A stretch of DNA of 64,000 nt. It comes from Sphingosinicella sp. LHD-64 (GTDB lineage Bacteria > Pseudomonadota > Alphaproteobacteria > Sphingomonadales > Sphingomonadaceae). This document shows, one piece after another, positions 8,403-18,008 of this stretch (its first letter is position 1; each line of letters opens with the position of its first letter). The notes under the pieces were generated by a model, which saw nothing but the letters and a program-made list of their open reading frames with translations, had not been told where the DNA came from and did no database searches. Where the stretch lies: the NCBI RefSeq assembly GCF_031157375.1, contig NZ_JAVIFV010000001.1:496001-560000 (forward strand). Direction: 5' to 3'. Position numbers and translations under genes: made by a program.

Positions 8403-10703
8403 ATGCGGGAAAAGGAGCTCCGGATCGCGCTGATCTGCTACGGGGGGATCAGCCTCGCCGTCTACATGCACGGCATCACCAAGGAGATCTGGCGCCTTGC
8501 CTGCGCCAGCCGCGCCTTCCATGCTGGCGACGTCGACGATCCGGCTTGCACCGGCGTCTACTACAAGCTGCTCCAGCGGATCGCCGACGAGGCGCGGCTC
8601 GAGCTGCGCGTGCTGGTCGACATCCTGGCCGGCGCCAGCGCGGGCGGGATCAACGCCGTCTTCCTCTCCCACGCCATCGCCACCGGCCGGCCGATCGACC
8701 CGCTCACCGAGCTCTGGCTCGAATCGGCCGACGTCGACAAGCTGATCGATCCCGAGGTCGGCACCCTCTCGCGATTCGCCAAGTCGGCGGCGATACCCTT
8801 CGCCTGGCTCATGTCGCGCCAGTCGGGGACGGTCGAAAACACCGTCGAGAAGGAGCAGCGCGCGGAGATCCGGGCGAAGCTCGCCAGCTTCGTGCGCGCG
8901 CCCTGGTTCGCCCCGCCCTTCGGCGGCCCCGCCTTCACCGGCCTGCTGCTCGACGCCTTCGATGCGATGGACGCGACGCCGGCCGGAAAGTCGCTGCTCC
9001 CGGACAACCAGCCGCTCGACCTGTTCGTCACCGCCACCGATTTCCGCGGCTTCCCGCAGAAGCTCCAGCTCAATTCGCCGCCGGAGATCGTCGAGCGCGA
9101 GCACCGCATCACCCTCGCCTTCCAGGATCCGGGCGGCACCGGCCGCAATTTCGCCGATCCGATCGAGCTGACCTTCGCCGCACGCGCCACCGCGAGCTTC
9201 CCGGGCGCCTTCCCGCCGTTCAGTGTGTCGGAACTCGACAAGATCCTTGACCAGCGGAGCCGGCCCTGGCCGACGCGCAACCCCTTCCTCGCCCGGGTGC
9301 TGCCCGGCCACAAGGCGGCGGGCGACCTCGAGGCGATCCTGATCGACGGATCGGTCCTCGCCAACGCGCCGTTCCGCCCCTGCATCGCCGCGCTTGCCAG
9401 GCGCCCGGCGCGGCGCGAGGTCGATCGCCGGTTCGTCTATATCGATCCCAAGCCCGGCCGCCGCAGCGTCAATCTGGCCGGCGGCGGCGAAGCGGAGACG
9501 CCGGGTTTCTTCACCACCATCTTCGGCGCGCTCTCCGACATCCCGCGCGAGCAGCCGATCCGCGACAATCTGGAGACGATCGAACACCTGTCCGGCCGGA
9601 TCCGGCGCCAGCGGCGGATCGTCCGGGCGATGCGGCCCGAGGTCGAGGCCGCGATCGAGCGGGCGCTCGGCTCCAGCTTCCTGTTCCTGAGCCCGACGCC
9701 GAAGCGGCTCGGCAAATGGCGTTCGCACGCCAACGATCTCGCCGCCAGGGCGGCCGGCTATGCCTATGCCGCTTATGCCCATCTCAAGATCGCGACGGTC
9801 GCCGAAGAGGCCGCCAACGCGATCTTCCGGCTGGGCGGCGAAGGCGACCGCGTGCGCAAGGATCGCGTGCGCCGCGCGATCTGGCGGGTCGTCGACGCGC
9901 GCGGCCTGGTCGGTTCCGGCGTCGTCACGTCCTCCGGCGTCAGCCCTGACGCCATCGCCTTCCTGCGCGATTTCGACATGGGCTTCCGCACCCGGCGGCT
10001 GCGCTTCGTGGCGCGCCGGCTCACGCGGATGGCCGAGGAGCTGGGCGGCGAGCGCGAGGAGCGGGAAAGTGTCCGCAAGCTCCTCAACGACATGCTGGCG
10101 CGCTACCACACCCGCGAGCCGCAGCAGGCCGACGAGCCCAGCCGCCGCGCTTTCGAGGCGGTCGAAGAGCGGCCCGAGGCGGCGATGGCGGCGCTCGCCC
10201 GCATCCTCGATCTGAGGCCGCTCGACGAGGAGACCGACGCGCGCCTGACCGAGGCGTTCAACGTCCTGCCCAAGGGCGACCGCCGGTCGCTGCTGCTCAA
10301 CTATCTCGGCTATCCGTTCTACGACGTCGCCACCCTCCCCCTCCTCCAGGGCGAGGGGCTCGACGAGTTCGATCCGATCAAGGTCGACCGCATCTCGCCC
10401 GACGACGCGACCGCGATTCGCAAGGGCGGCACCGAGGCGACGCTGAAGGGCATCCAGTTCAACAGCTTCGGCGCCTTCTTCAGCCGCGCCTATCGCGAGA
10501 ACGACTATCTCTGGGGCCGTCTCCACGGCGCCGACCGGCTGATCGACATCACCCTGTCGGCGCTGCCCGACGGCGTCGCGCTGACCGCCGAATCGGTCGC
10601 GGCGCTGAAGCGCGAGGCCTTCCGCACCATCGTCGCGGAGGAGAAGCCGCGGCTGACGGCGATCCCCGCCTTGTTCGAGCAGCTCGAACGCGAAATCGGG
10701 TGA
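8403..10703 (+). CDS. Large patatin-like lipid acyl hydrolase
   Basis: 766 residues. The N-terminal patatin domain opens with LICYGGISLAVYMHGIT, has the nucleophile elbow GASAGG (Ser79) and the dyad Asp in DGSV (Asp315). The remaining 400 residues resemble the long C-terminal region of the bacterial patatin-related protein family with a C-terminal DUF3376-type part. Patatins hydrolyse phospholipid or glycerolipid acyl esters with a Ser-Asp dyad. No signal peptide is seen, so it is probably cytoplasmic or peripheral to the inner membrane. The ATG at 8403 gives the family's MREKELR-like start; upstream in-frame sequence from 8295 is not family-like. Confidence 0.88.
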   Translation: MREKELRIALICYGGISLAVYMHGITKEIWRLACASRAFHAGDVDDPACTGVYYKLLQRIADEARLELRVLVDILAGASAGGINAVFLSHAIATGRPIDPLTELWLESADVDKLIDPEVGTLSRFAKSAAIPFAWLMSRQSGTVENTVEKEQRAEIRAKLASFVRAPWFAPPFGGPAFTGLLLDAFDAMDATPAGKSLLPDNQPLDLFVTATDFRGFPQKLQLNSPPEIVEREHRITLAFQDPGGTGRNFADPIELTFAARATASFPGAFPPFSVSELDKILDQRSRPWPTRNPFLARVLPGHKAAGDLEAILIDGSVLANAPFRPCIAALARRPARREVDRRFVYIDPKPGRRSVNLAGGGEAETPGFFTTIFGALSDIPREQPIRDNLETIEHLSGRIRRQRRIVRAMRPEVEAAIERALGSSFLFLSPTPKRLGKWRSHANDLAARAAGYAYAAYAHLKIATVAEEAANAIFRLGGEGDRVRKDRVRRAIWRVVDARGLVGSGVVTSSGVSPDAIAFLRDFDMGFRTRRLRFVARRLTRMAEELGGEREERESVRKLLNDMLARYHTREPQQADEPSRRAFEAVEERPEAAMAALARILDLRPLDEETDARLTEAFNVLPKGDRRSLLLNYLGYPFYDVATLPLLQGEGLDEFDPIKVDRISPDDATAIRKGGTEATLKGIQFNSFGAFFSRAYRENDYLWGRLHGADRLIDITLSALPDGVALTAESVAALKREAFRTIVAEEKPRLTAIPALFEQLEREIG

Positions 10704-10745
10704 CGGTCTGGACGTAGCGCCGCGGACCGGTCAAAGAGGCAAGCC

Positions 10746-11048
10746 ATGCAGTTCCTGAAGACGCTCTTCTGGGTGATCGTCGCGGTCGCGGTGGTGCTGT
10801 TCGCCAGCTCCAACTGGGAAACGATCGCGACCGTCAATCTGTGGAGCGGGCTGCAGGCGGACATCAAGCTGCCGGTGCTGACGATCGGCGCCTTCCTGCT
10901 CGGTTTCCTGCCCACCTTCCTCATCTACCGGACGCGGATCTGGGGCCTCAAGCGCCGGCTCGAGACGCAGGGCCAGGTCCATGTCGCCAATGCGCCGGCG
11001 GCGCGGCCGGCGCCGGTGCCGGATCCCGAGCCGCGGACGAACCTGTGA
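10746..11048 (+). CDS. LapA/DUF1049-domain membrane protein
   Basis: 100 residues with two hydrophobic helices (about 5-22 and 42-62) separated by [14 protein letters not shown], typical of LapA-domain (lipopolysaccharide assembly protein A, DUF1049) proteins, then a short coiled region and Pro/Ala-rich tail. Inner-membrane protein of uncertain role. AGAGGC precedes the ATG. Its TGA overlaps the GTG start of pyrF (GTGA), indicating translational coupling, and this order is usual in sphingomonads as far as I recall. Confidence 0.85.
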   Translation: MQFLKTLFWVIVAVAVVLFASSNWETIATVNLWSGLQADIKLPVLTIGAFLLGFLPTFLIYRTRIWGLKRRLETQGQVHVANAPAARPAPVPDPEPRTNL

Positions 11049-11719
11049 CGCGCCCGATCTACGTCGCGCTCGACACCACGGACCTCGAGCGCGCCAGGGC
11101 CATCGCCACGCGGGTCAGAAATCATGTCGGCGGCCTGAAGCTCGGCCTCGAATTCTTCTGTGCCAACGGCCCCGACGGCATCCGCGAGATGGGAACGATC
11201 GGCCTGCCCATCTTCCTGGATCTCAAGCTCCACGACATCCCCAACACCGTCGCCAAGGCGGTGCAGGCGCTCAGGCCCTTGAGCCCGGCCGTGCTCACCG
11301 TCCATGCCGGCGGCGGGCGGGCGATGATGGAGGACGCCAAGGCCGCCGCGCCCGAAGGCACGAAGGTCGTCGGCGTGACCGTCCTCACCAGCCTCGACGA
11401 CGAGGACCTCGCCGCCACGGGGATCACCGGCGATTCGCATGCGCAGGTGGAGCGGCTCACCGCCCTTGCCCGCGAATCCGGGCTCGACGGAGTCGTCTGC
11501 TCGGGCAACGAGGTGAAGGCGGCGCGCAAGCTCTGGCCGGACGGCTTCTTCGTCGTCCCCGGCGTCCGCCCGGCGAATGCCGGCGTCGGCGACCAGAAAC
11601 GGGTCGTGACGCCGCGCCAGGCGCTGGACCGGGGCGCCTCGATCCTGGTCATCGGCCGGCCGATCACCCAGGCCGAGGACCCCGATCTGGCCGCCCGCGC
11701 GATCGAAGCCACGCTGTAG
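11045..11719 (+). CDS. pyrF: Orotidine 5'-phosphate decarboxylase
   Basis: Last step of UMP synthesis: decarboxylates OMP. 224 residues from a GTG overlapping the stop of the LapA-like gene. The (beta/alpha)8 signature is clear: VALDTTD at the start (Asp10), Lys32 in [10 protein letters not shown], and the catalytic [10 protein letters not shown] block (Asp59, Lys61, Asp64). [17 protein letters not shown] forms the phosphate-binding loop. Directly followed by accD after 50 bases, without the trpF-trpB-trpA genes often found here in related bacteria. Confidence 0.97.
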   Translation: MTRPIYVALDTTDLERARAIATRVRNHVGGLKLGLEFFCANGPDGIREMGTIGLPIFLDLKLHDIPNTVAKAVQALRPLSPAVLTVHAGGGRAMMEDAKAAAPEGTKVVGVTVLTSLDDEDLAATGITGDSHAQVERLTALARESGLDGVVCSGNEVKAARKLWPDGFFVVPGVRPANAGVGDQKRVVTPRQALDRGASILVIGRPITQAEDPDLAARAIEATL

Positions 11720-11769
11720 ACTTCGCGGGCGACGCGGCCTATCCGCCCGCCCTGAGGAGCTTTCCGAAC

Positions 11770-12621
11770 ATGAGCTGGCTGAATCGAGTCCGCAGCGCGA
11801 TCCCCTTCCTGCCGAAGCGGGAAACCCCCGAGACCCTGTGGCACAAATGCCCGGAATGCGGGGCGATGGTCTTCCTCAGGGAATATGAGGAGAATCTCTA
11901 CGTCTGCCCGCGCTGCGAGCATCACGGCCGGATCGGCCCGCGCCAGCGCTTCGAGATGCTGCTCGACCCCGGCTACACCGTGCTGCCGCCGGGCCAAGTG
12001 CGCGAGGACCCGCTCAAGTTCCGCGACTCCAAGCGCTACACCGACCGGATCAGGGCCGCCCGCGCCGCCACCGGCGAGAGCGACGCCCTGATCAACGCCC
12101 GCGGCGCGATCGACGGACATCGCGCCGTGATGGGCGTCCAGGACTTCGCCTTCATGGGCGGATCGATGGGCATGGCGGTCGGCGCCGCCTTCGTCGCCGG
12201 CGCCCGCGCCGCGATCCAGGACCGCGCGCCCTACATCATCGTCACCGCCGCCGGCGGGGCACGCATGCAGGAAGGCATCCTCAGCCTGATGCAGATGCCC
12301 AAGGCGACCGTCGCGATCGCCGAGCTCAAGGAAGCGGGCCTTCCCTACATCGTCCTGCTCGCCGACCCGACCACCGGCGGCGTCACCGCCTCCTATGCGA
12401 TGCTCGGCGACATCCACATCGCCGAGCCCGGCGCCCTGATCGGCTTCGCGGGCCAGCGCGTCATCGAGTCGACGATCCGCGAGAAGCTCCCGGAAGGCTT
12501 CCAGCGTGCCGAGTACCTCAAGGACCACGGCATGGTGGACATGGTCGTCCACCGCCGCGACCTGCGCGCCCGCCTCGCCTTGCTGCTCGACTATCTGACG
12601 CCGCGGCGGGAGGCCGCCTGA
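11770..12621 (+). CDS. accD: Acetyl-CoA carboxylase carboxyltransferase subunit beta
   Basis: Catalyses carboxyl transfer from biotin to acetyl-CoA, forming malonyl-CoA with the AccA subunit (not in this window). 283 residues. N-terminal C4 zinc ribbon (Cys27, Cys30, Cys46, Cys49), then the crotonase-like carboxyltransferase core with [13 protein letters not shown] and the oxyanion-type GGARMQEG segment. The start ATG has GAGGAG at good distance. folC follows after five bases, an arrangement conserved widely in proteobacteria. Confidence 0.97.
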   Translation: MSWLNRVRSAIPFLPKRETPETLWHKCPECGAMVFLREYEENLYVCPRCEHHGRIGPRQRFEMLLDPGYTVLPPGQVREDPLKFRDSKRYTDRIRAARAATGESDALINARGAIDGHRAVMGVQDFAFMGGSMGMAVGAAFVAGARAAIQDRAPYIIVTAAGGARMQEGILSLMQMPKATVAIAELKEAGLPYIVLLADPTTGGVTASYAMLGDIHIAEPGALIGFAGQRVIESTIREKLPEGFQRAEYLKDHGMVDMVVHRRDLRARLALLLDYLTPRREAA

Positions 12622-12626
12622 GGCCC

Positions 12627-13955
12627 GTGGCCGACCATGCGTCGTCCGATCATCCACAGGTCCAGGCGCAGCTCGACCGGCTGGCGCGCCTGTCGCCGGG
12701 GCGCGACATCTTGGGGCTGGAGCGGATCGCCGCCCTGCTCGACCGGCTGGGCAATCCGGAGCGTGCGCTGCCGCCCGTCCTCCACGTCGCCGGCACCAAC
12801 GGCAAAGGCTCGACCTGCGCGTTCCTCCGCGCGGCAATCGAGGCGGCCGGGCTTACCGCCCATGTCTACACCAGCCCCCATCTCGTCCGCTTCAACGAGC
12901 GCATCCGCCTCGCCGGCCGGCTGATCGAGGACGACGCACTCGCTTCCTATCTCGCCGAGGCGCTCGACGCCGCGGCGGACATGGAGATCAGCTTCTTCGA
13001 GGCGACCACCGCCGCGGCCTTCCTCGCCTTCGCCCGGACGCCAGCCGACGCCTGCATCGTCGAGGTCGGCCTGGGCGGGCGGCTCGACGCAACCAACGTG
13101 ATCGCCGAGCCTTTGGTCTGCGGCATCGCCGAGCTCGGCGTCGACCACAATGCCTTCCTCGGCGACCGGATCGAGCAGATCGCGGTCGAGAAGGCCGGCA
13201 TCGCCAAGCGCGGGGCGCCCCTCCTCACCCAGCGCTACCCGGTCGCCGTGTCGCTCAAGGTCGGCGAGACCGCCAAGGCGGCGGGCGCGCGCTGGCTGCC
13301 GCGCGGCCAGGGCTGGGACGCGGACGTCCGCGACGGCGGCCTCGATTATCGCGACCGCAAGGGCAGCCTGCGCCTCCCCCTGCCCCGCCTGCCCGGCACC
13401 CATCAGGCGATGAACGCAGCGCTCGCCGTCGCGATGCTGCGCCACCAGAACCGCCTGCGCGTCGGCGAGGGCGCCTTCCGCGCCGCGATCGGCTGGGCGG
13501 AATGGCCGGCGCGCCTGCAGCGCCTCGCCCCCGGCCCGCTGCGGGGCCTGCTGCCGGCCGAGGCGGAGCTGTGGCTCGACGGCGCCCACAATCCCAATGC
13601 GGCGCGCGCCGCCGCCGACTTCTTCCGCGGCCATGTCCCGGCAGGGCGGCCGTTCCACATCATCTTCGGCCTGCTCGCCAACAAGGACGCCTCCGGCGTG
13701 CTGCGCACCTTCCGCGGCCGCCAGGCGACCTTCCACACCATCCCCGTTCCCGGCCACGAGCATCATGCCCCCGCGAAGCTCGCCGACACCGCCCGCGAGC
13801 TCGGCCTCACCGCCATGCCCGCGGCAGACGTCACGGATGCGCTGAACTGGATCGCCCGCCACGCCGACCGCGCGAAGCCGCCGATCGTGCTGATCCTGGG
13901 CTCGCTCTATCTCGCCGGCGAGGTGCTGAAGGCCAACGCTCAGCCGCCGACCTAA
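12627..13955 (+). CDS. folC: Bifunctional folylpolyglutamate/dihydrofolate synthase
   Basis: Mur-ligase-family enzyme that adds glutamate to dihydropteroate and folates. 442 residues from a GTG five bases after accD. P-loop GTNGKGST at 56-63, SPHLVRFNERIRL, the EVGLGGRLDATN segment and DGAHNPNA (binding of the second substrate) are all present. The stop codon TAA (13953-13955) overlaps the TAG of the convergent gene, leaving no intergenic terminator. Confidence 0.96.
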   Translation: MADHASSDHPQVQAQLDRLARLSPGRDILGLERIAALLDRLGNPERALPPVLHVAGTNGKGSTCAFLRAAIEAAGLTAHVYTSPHLVRFNERIRLAGRLIEDDALASYLAEALDAAADMEISFFEATTAAAFLAFARTPADACIVEVGLGGRLDATNVIAEPLVCGIAELGVDHNAFLGDRIEQIAVEKAGIAKRGAPLLTQRYPVAVSLKVGETAKAAGARWLPRGQGWDADVRDGGLDYRDRKGSLRLPLPRLPGTHQAMNAALAVAMLRHQNRLRVGEGAFRAAIGWAEWPARLQRLAPGPLRGLLPAEAELWLDGAHNPNAARAAADFFRGHVPAGRPFHIIFGLLANKDASGVLRTFRGRQATFHTIPVPGHEHHAPAKLADTARELGLTAMPAADVTDALNWIARHADRAKPPIVLILGSLYLAGEVLKANAQPPT

Positions 13956-14707
13956 ATGCCGCCGGCGCGCAATTCGGCGAGGTTGCGCATCGCCCAATCG
14001 TACATGTCGGCGTCACGGGCCCGCTCGAACGAATCCATCCGCTTCAGCCGCCGTTCGACTTCGCCCAGGACAGGCACGGCTGCGCTCCGCCGCCCGAGCG
14101 CGAGCAGCAGCGCCGCCTGGCGGCATTGCGCTTCCGCGCCCGGCAGCCGCGTGCCGACGTCGGCATAGATCGCGAGCGCCCGCTCGCTCTCGCCATCCTG
14201 GTCCAGCGTCCGGGCCAGCAGCAATTTGGTGCGGTCGTTCTGGCTGGGCGACGAGGAAGGAGGCAGCGCTTCGAGCAGGGCGCGGGCGCGCGCATTGCGG
14301 CCCGCCTCGAAGCAGGCCCGCGCGAGCCTGAAGCGGATCGCGCGATCCGGCGACGGCGAACGTCCGTCGGCTATCTCGTAGTGCGGGATCGCCTCGCTCC
14401 ACTTGCCCTGCTCGGCGAGCGCATCGGCCAGCGCGGCGCGGTTGGCGGCGGTGTCCGCGGTTTCGAGCGCGGCCCGCGCCGCGCGCACATCGCGATCGGG
14501 GTCGAGCGCCTTCACCGCCGCCTGACGGACCCGACGCACCTCGCGGCGGCCCATATAATCGGGCAGGATCTCGAACCAGGCGTAAGCGGCGCATCCGAGC
14601 AGTGAGAAGAACAGGATCACCATCAACCACAGGCTGTTGCGTCCGTTGCGCACGCAATGGACCGCACAAACGATCTGAACGATCACCGATAACGCAATGA
14701 AATGCAT
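13952..14707 (-). CDS. Membrane-anchored tetratricopeptide-repeat-like protein
   Basis: About 251 residues. Two hydrophobic segments lie at the N-terminus (MHFIALSVIVQIVCAVHCV and LWLMVILFFSLLGCAAYAWF), then helical repeats with TPR-like spacing (ALADALAEQGKWSEAIPHY, RLARACFEAGRNARARALL, KLLLARTLDQDGESERALAIY, and so on), probably cytoplasmic or periplasmic protein-protein contacts. Function unknown. The ATG at 14707 starts the first membrane segment. Stop codon overlaps that of folC on the other strand. ampG-like gene lies 17 bases upstream on the same strand. Confidence 0.78.
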   Translation of the reverse strand: MHFIALSVIVQIVCAVHCVRNGRNSLWLMVILFFSLLGCAAYAWFEILPDYMGRREVRRVRQAAVKALDPDRDVRAARAALETADTAANRAALADALAEQGKWSEAIPHYEIADGRSPSPDRAIRFRLARACFEAGRNARARALLEALPPSSSPSQNDRTKLLLARTLDQDGESERALAIYADVGTRLPGAEAQCRQAALLLALGRRSAAVPVLGEVERRLKRMDSFERARDADMYDWAMRNLAELRAGGI

Positions 14708-14724
14708 AGCCCCCGCCCGATCCT

Positions 14725-16083
14725 TCAGCCGCCCGGCTGAGTCTCCACCCGCGCGTCGCCTGCGCCTTCCTTGCCAGCGGTGCCGACCGAAGCGTCGACC
14801 AGGCCGGTGCGCATCATCCACCAGAAGAGCAGGATGCCGGGCAGCGCCGCCAGGGTGGTGAACCAGTAGAAGTTTACGAAGCCGATCGAGTCCACCATCG
14901 CGCCCGCCGTCGTCCCGGTCAGCACCCGTCCGACGACGCTCGCCGCGGCCGATATCAGCGCATATTGCGAGGCGGTGAACCTGAGGTCCGTCAGCGCCGA
15001 GAAATAGGCTACGACGACCACGCCGCCGATGCCGCTCGCCACATTCTCGAAGGTCATGCAGGCGGCCAGGCCGAGGTTGGTGTGGCCCGCCATCGCCAGC
15101 AAAGCGAAGCTGGCGTTCGAGACGCCCATCAGGACGAGGCTGATCAGCACCGACCGCTTCATGCCGACCTGCGCGTAGAGCCAGCCGCCGATGAAGATGC
15201 CGATGAGATAAGCCCAGAAGCCGACGCCCACGTCCCAGATCGCGATCTCGTCATTGCTGTAGCCCATGTCGTCGAGCAGAAGCCGCAAAACCAGCTGACC
15301 GAGCGTATCCCCGATCTTGTGAAGCAGGATGAACAGCAGGACGAGAATCGCGCCTTTGCGCAGGAAGAATTCCGCGAACGGCCCCCAGACCGCCGTCAGG
15401 GTCTGCGCGATGCCCTTGCGCTCGGTCGGTTCGCGATGTCGCTTCGGCTCGCCGACGATGAGCCCGGTCAGGATCGCCGGCAGCGCGAACAGCGCGCAGG
15501 CAAGGTAAGCCCACTCCCAGCCCACCCGCGCCGCCAGCACCAGCGCCAGCGCACCCGCTGCGGTCGAGCCGATCCGCCAGCCATATTGCGACATGCCCGA
15601 ACCCACGCCGAGCTGGCGCGGCTCGAGCAGTTCGATCCGGTAGGCGTCGATGACGATGTCGTAGGTCGCGCCCGCGACGCCGACGAGGATCGCCGCGATC
15701 GCCGTCTGGTAGATGTTCGCGGACGGGTCCTGGAAGGCGAGATTGGCGACCGCGAGGATCACGAAAACGCCCGCGACGATCAGCCAGGATACGCGCTGAC
15801 CCAGTCGCCCGAGCACCGGGATGCGCACGCCGTCGATGATCCACGCCCAGAGGAACTTTAAATTGTAGACCAGGAAGGCGAGCGCGAAGGTCGTCACCGT
15901 CGACTTGGTGATCCCCTCCTGCGCCAGCCGCGTGGTCAGCGTGGCGCCGATCATCGCGAACGGAAAGCCGGAAGACACGCCGACGAAGAAGGCCGCGATC
16001 GGTGCCTTCTCGAAATAGGGGCGGATGCCGGCGGGGAGGCTGTCGCGCCAGCTCGGGGGCGCGGTCGGGATCGCTTCGCTCAT
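14725..16083 (-). CDS. ampG: AmpG-type muropeptide permease (MFS)
   Basis: 452 residues with about 12-14 membrane helices. The early FFVGVSSGFPFAMIG and LVYNLKFLWAWIIDGVRIPVL, and the TYDIVIDAYRIELLEP motif after helix 5, are the hallmarks of AmpG permeases, which import anhydro-muropeptides for peptidoglycan recycling and influence AmpC induction. The ATG at 16083 is the only start that fits the family; upstream in-frame sequence is Arg-rich. A serine hydrolase of the AmpC clan is at 6007 but there is no ampR next to it. Divergent from the Rieske gene. Confidence 0.88.
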   Translation of the reverse strand: MSEAIPTAPPSWRDSLPAGIRPYFEKAPIAAFFVGVSSGFPFAMIGATLTTRLAQEGITKSTVTTFALAFLVYNLKFLWAWIIDGVRIPVLGRLGQRVSWLIVAGVFVILAVANLAFQDPSANIYQTAIAAILVGVAGATYDIVIDAYRIELLEPRQLGVGSGMSQYGWRIGSTAAGALALVLAARVGWEWAYLACALFALPAILTGLIVGEPKRHREPTERKGIAQTLTAVWGPFAEFFLRKGAILVLLFILLHKIGDTLGQLVLRLLLDDMGYSNDEIAIWDVGVGFWAYLIGIFIGGWLYAQVGMKRSVLISLVLMGVSNASFALLAMAGHTNLGLAACMTFENVASGIGGVVVVAYFSALTDLRFTASQYALISAAASVVGRVLTGTTAGAMVDSIGFVNFYWFTTLAALPGILLFWWMMRTGLVDASVGTAGKEGAGDARVETQPGG

Positions 16084-16162
16084 CCCGCTCTTGTAACGAG
16101 CGGACGCAGGTCGGAAAGCCTCTTTGCTTGCCTTACGTTCGCGTAAAGCGCACACTCGCCTG

Positions 16163-17296
16163 ATGGATATGCCGACCCGACAGCGGCCCACCGAAGGCCA
16201 GCTCGAGCTCGCCCGCCGGATCGCGGCGGGCGAGGCATCGATGGGCGCCGGAATCACCTCTGTTCCCGCCTCCGTTTATACCGACCCCGCGCGTTTCGCG
16301 GACGAGAAGGCCAGGCTGTTCGACCGCCTGCCGCAGGTGATCGCCCCGTCGGCGCTGCTGGCACCCGGCAGCGCCGTCGCGCACGACCAGTTCGGCGTGC
16401 CCTTGCTGCTCACCCGCGATCGTGCTGGTCGGGCGCACGTCTTCTTCAACGTCTGCCGCCATCGCGGCACCCGGCTGCTCGAGGGCGAAGACATCCAGTG
16501 CGCGCCGATGCTGGTCTGCCCCTATCACGCCTGGAGCTACAAGCTCGACGGCAGCCTCGCCGGCGTGCCGCGCCCCGACAGCTTCCCGGGCCTCGACAAG
16601 GCCGCGCACCATCTCGTCGAGCTGCCCTCGACCGAGGCGGGCGGCCTGATCTGGTTCGCGCGCGAGCCGAGCAATTTCGAGGATGCCGCGACGCTCGCGC
16701 CAGAGTTCGACGCCTTCGGCCTTGGCGGCCATCATCTCTACCGCCGCCGCGTCCATGACGTCACCTCCAACTGGAAGCTCATCATGGACGCGTTCCTGGA
16801 GAGCTATCACGTCCAGCGGCTGCACGCGCCGACGATCGGCAAGTTCTTCGCCGACGGCGTCACCACCGCGGACCGGATCGGCGTTCACCAGCGCTCGGCC
16901 GTCGGCCGCGCCGAGTATCTCGCGAAGATCGATCCGGACGACTGGCCGGCCTTGAGGGGCGCGATCACCTTCGCCTACCAGCTCTTCCCGGCGACGGTGA
17001 TCGTGGTCAGCCCCGATTACGTCAATGTGATGACCCTGATGCCGCAGGCGGTGGACCGCACTTTGGTCGAGGATTTCATGCTGATCCCGGAACCGCCCCA
17101 GACGCCCGAGGCCGAGGCGCATTGGGAGAAGAGCTGGACCCTGCTCGACGAAGGCACGTTCGGCGGCGAGGATTTTCGCGCTGCCGCGCTCGGCCAGAAC
17201 GGCCTCTCGTCCGGGGCGATCGACGAGGTGATGCTCGGCACGCTGGAAACCGGCATCCGCGATTTCCACGACGAGGTCGAACGCGCGCTGGTCTAG
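16163..17296 (+). CDS. Rieske non-heme iron oxygenase, alpha-subunit type
   Basis: 377 residues. N-terminal Rieske [2Fe-2S] domain with C98-x-H100 ... C119-xx-H122 in NVCRHRGTR and CPYHAW, and a C-terminal catalytic domain with the mononuclear iron motif around 209-221 (DAFLESYHVQRLH: His216, His221). Oxygenases of this type hydroxylate or demethylate aromatic or quaternary-amine substrates. No ferredoxin, reductase or beta subunit is adjacent, so the electron donor is encoded elsewhere and the substrate is unknown. Starts at ATG 16163 or 16169. Confidence 0.88.
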   Translation: MDMPTRQRPTEGQLELARRIAAGEASMGAGITSVPASVYTDPARFADEKARLFDRLPQVIAPSALLAPGSAVAHDQFGVPLLLTRDRAGRAHVFFNVCRHRGTRLLEGEDIQCAPMLVCPYHAWSYKLDGSLAGVPRPDSFPGLDKAAHHLVELPSTEAGGLIWFAREPSNFEDAATLAPEFDAFGLGGHHLYRRRVHDVTSNWKLIMDAFLESYHVQRLHAPTIGKFFADGVTTADRIGVHQRSAVGRAEYLAKIDPDDWPALRGAITFAYQLFPATVIVVSPDYVNVMTLMPQAVDRTLVEDFMLIPEPPQTPEAEAHWEKSWTLLDEGTFGGEDFRAAALGQNGLSSGAIDEVMLGTLETGIRDFHDEVERALV

Positions 17297-17301
17297 GACG
17301 G

Positions 17302-17444
17302 ATCGACATTCAGTTTTGTACCCTCTCCCTTGAGGGAGAGGGCACGGTGAGGGTGTCGGGCATTTGGGACCATTCTCGGAGGCAGAACCCCCTCACCCCA
17401 ACCCTCTCCCCGCTGGGAGAGGGAGTTTCATGCTGAATGTCGAT
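17302..17444. repeat. 143-bp palindromic element with 12-bp terminal inverted repeats
   Basis: The ends atcgacattcag (17302-17313) and ctgaatgtcgat (17433-17444) are perfect 12-bp inverted repeats. Inside are C/T-rich and G/A-rich arms (ccctctcccttgagggagaggg near 17321 and aaccctctccccgctgggagaggga near 17400), each itself a hairpin. A related copy is at 22862. The shape is MITE- or REP-like. It fills the gap between the convergent Rieske and receiver genes and could end both transcripts. Confidence 0.85.
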
Positions 17445-17449
17445 TGGTC

Positions 17450-17878
17450 CTAAGCCGCTACATGAAGGATCAGCTGCGGCGGGACACGTCGTACGGGCCG
17501 GCCCTGACGATGATCGTCGATTGCCGACAACGCATCGAGCAGCACCTTGGCCGTGTAGGGCTTGGCGAGGCATCCGAGGGCCAGCGGCTTCACCTCCTCC
17601 GCACAGCCCCCGGTCACGAACAGCACGGCAATGCCACGCGCGCCGGCGACACGGGCGACGTCGATCCCGTCGCCTTCCCCGGCCAAGCCGATGTCGGTCA
17701 GCACGAGATCGATCGCCTCGCGCGCGATCACCGCACTGGCCTCGGCGAAGCTGTCAACGGTGGCGACGACCTCGTATCCGGCCTCGCGCAGCAGGCGCTC
17801 GTTGTCGAACGCGACCAGCGGCTCGTCCTCGACGATCAGGATTCGATGGATCAGCCTTTGGCGCCTGCTGAACAGCAT
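17450..17878 (-). CDS. Single-domain response regulator (CheY-like receiver)
   Basis: 142 residues. Receiver fold with the acidic pair near 17-19 (VEDEP), phosphoacceptor Asp62 in LVLTDIGL, Thr89 in FVTGG and Lys106 in LAKPYTA. There is no output domain, so it acts by protein contact, as in alphaproteobacterial stress phosphorelays. No histidine kinase is adjacent. The last 20 residues (PVRRVPPQLILHVAA) are beyond the domain. Its stop is six bases from the palindromic element. Confidence 0.9.
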   Translation of the reverse strand: MLFSRRQRLIHRILIVEDEPLVAFDNERLLREAGYEVVATVDSFAEASAVIAREAIDLVLTDIGLAGEGDGIDVARVAGARGIAVLFVTGGCAEEVKPLALGCLAKPYTAKVLLDALSAIDDHRQGRPVRRVPPQLILHVAA

Positions 17879-18008
17879 GTTAGGGGCATTCCTCCCGCGT
17901 GTTTATATGAGACGCGTAACGAGCGATTTGGGCGCTGGTGCCCGGCATGCAAGCGCCTGAGCGCAAAAAGATTTCGGGCCGTCTGGTGGCCATCGGGAGA
18001 TGTGAAAA

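Noticed and set aside
8115-10526. Long open frame on the minus strand (about 800 codons) opposite the patatin gene
   Set aside because: Its protein is low-complexity Arg/Gly/Asp-rich with no recognisable domain. It is the antisense of a well-supported patatin in high-GC DNA.
16086-16146. Two small inverted repeats (cgctc/gagcg and ttacg/cgtaa) between ampG and the Rieske gene
   Set aside because: Arms of five bases are expected by chance in GC-rich DNA; no operator claim made.
17879-18008. Promoter or small RNA in the receiver/pseudouridine-synthase gap
   Set aside because: 130 bases with a weak AT stretch (tttatatgag) but no clear -35/-10 pair or hairpin; not enough to call.
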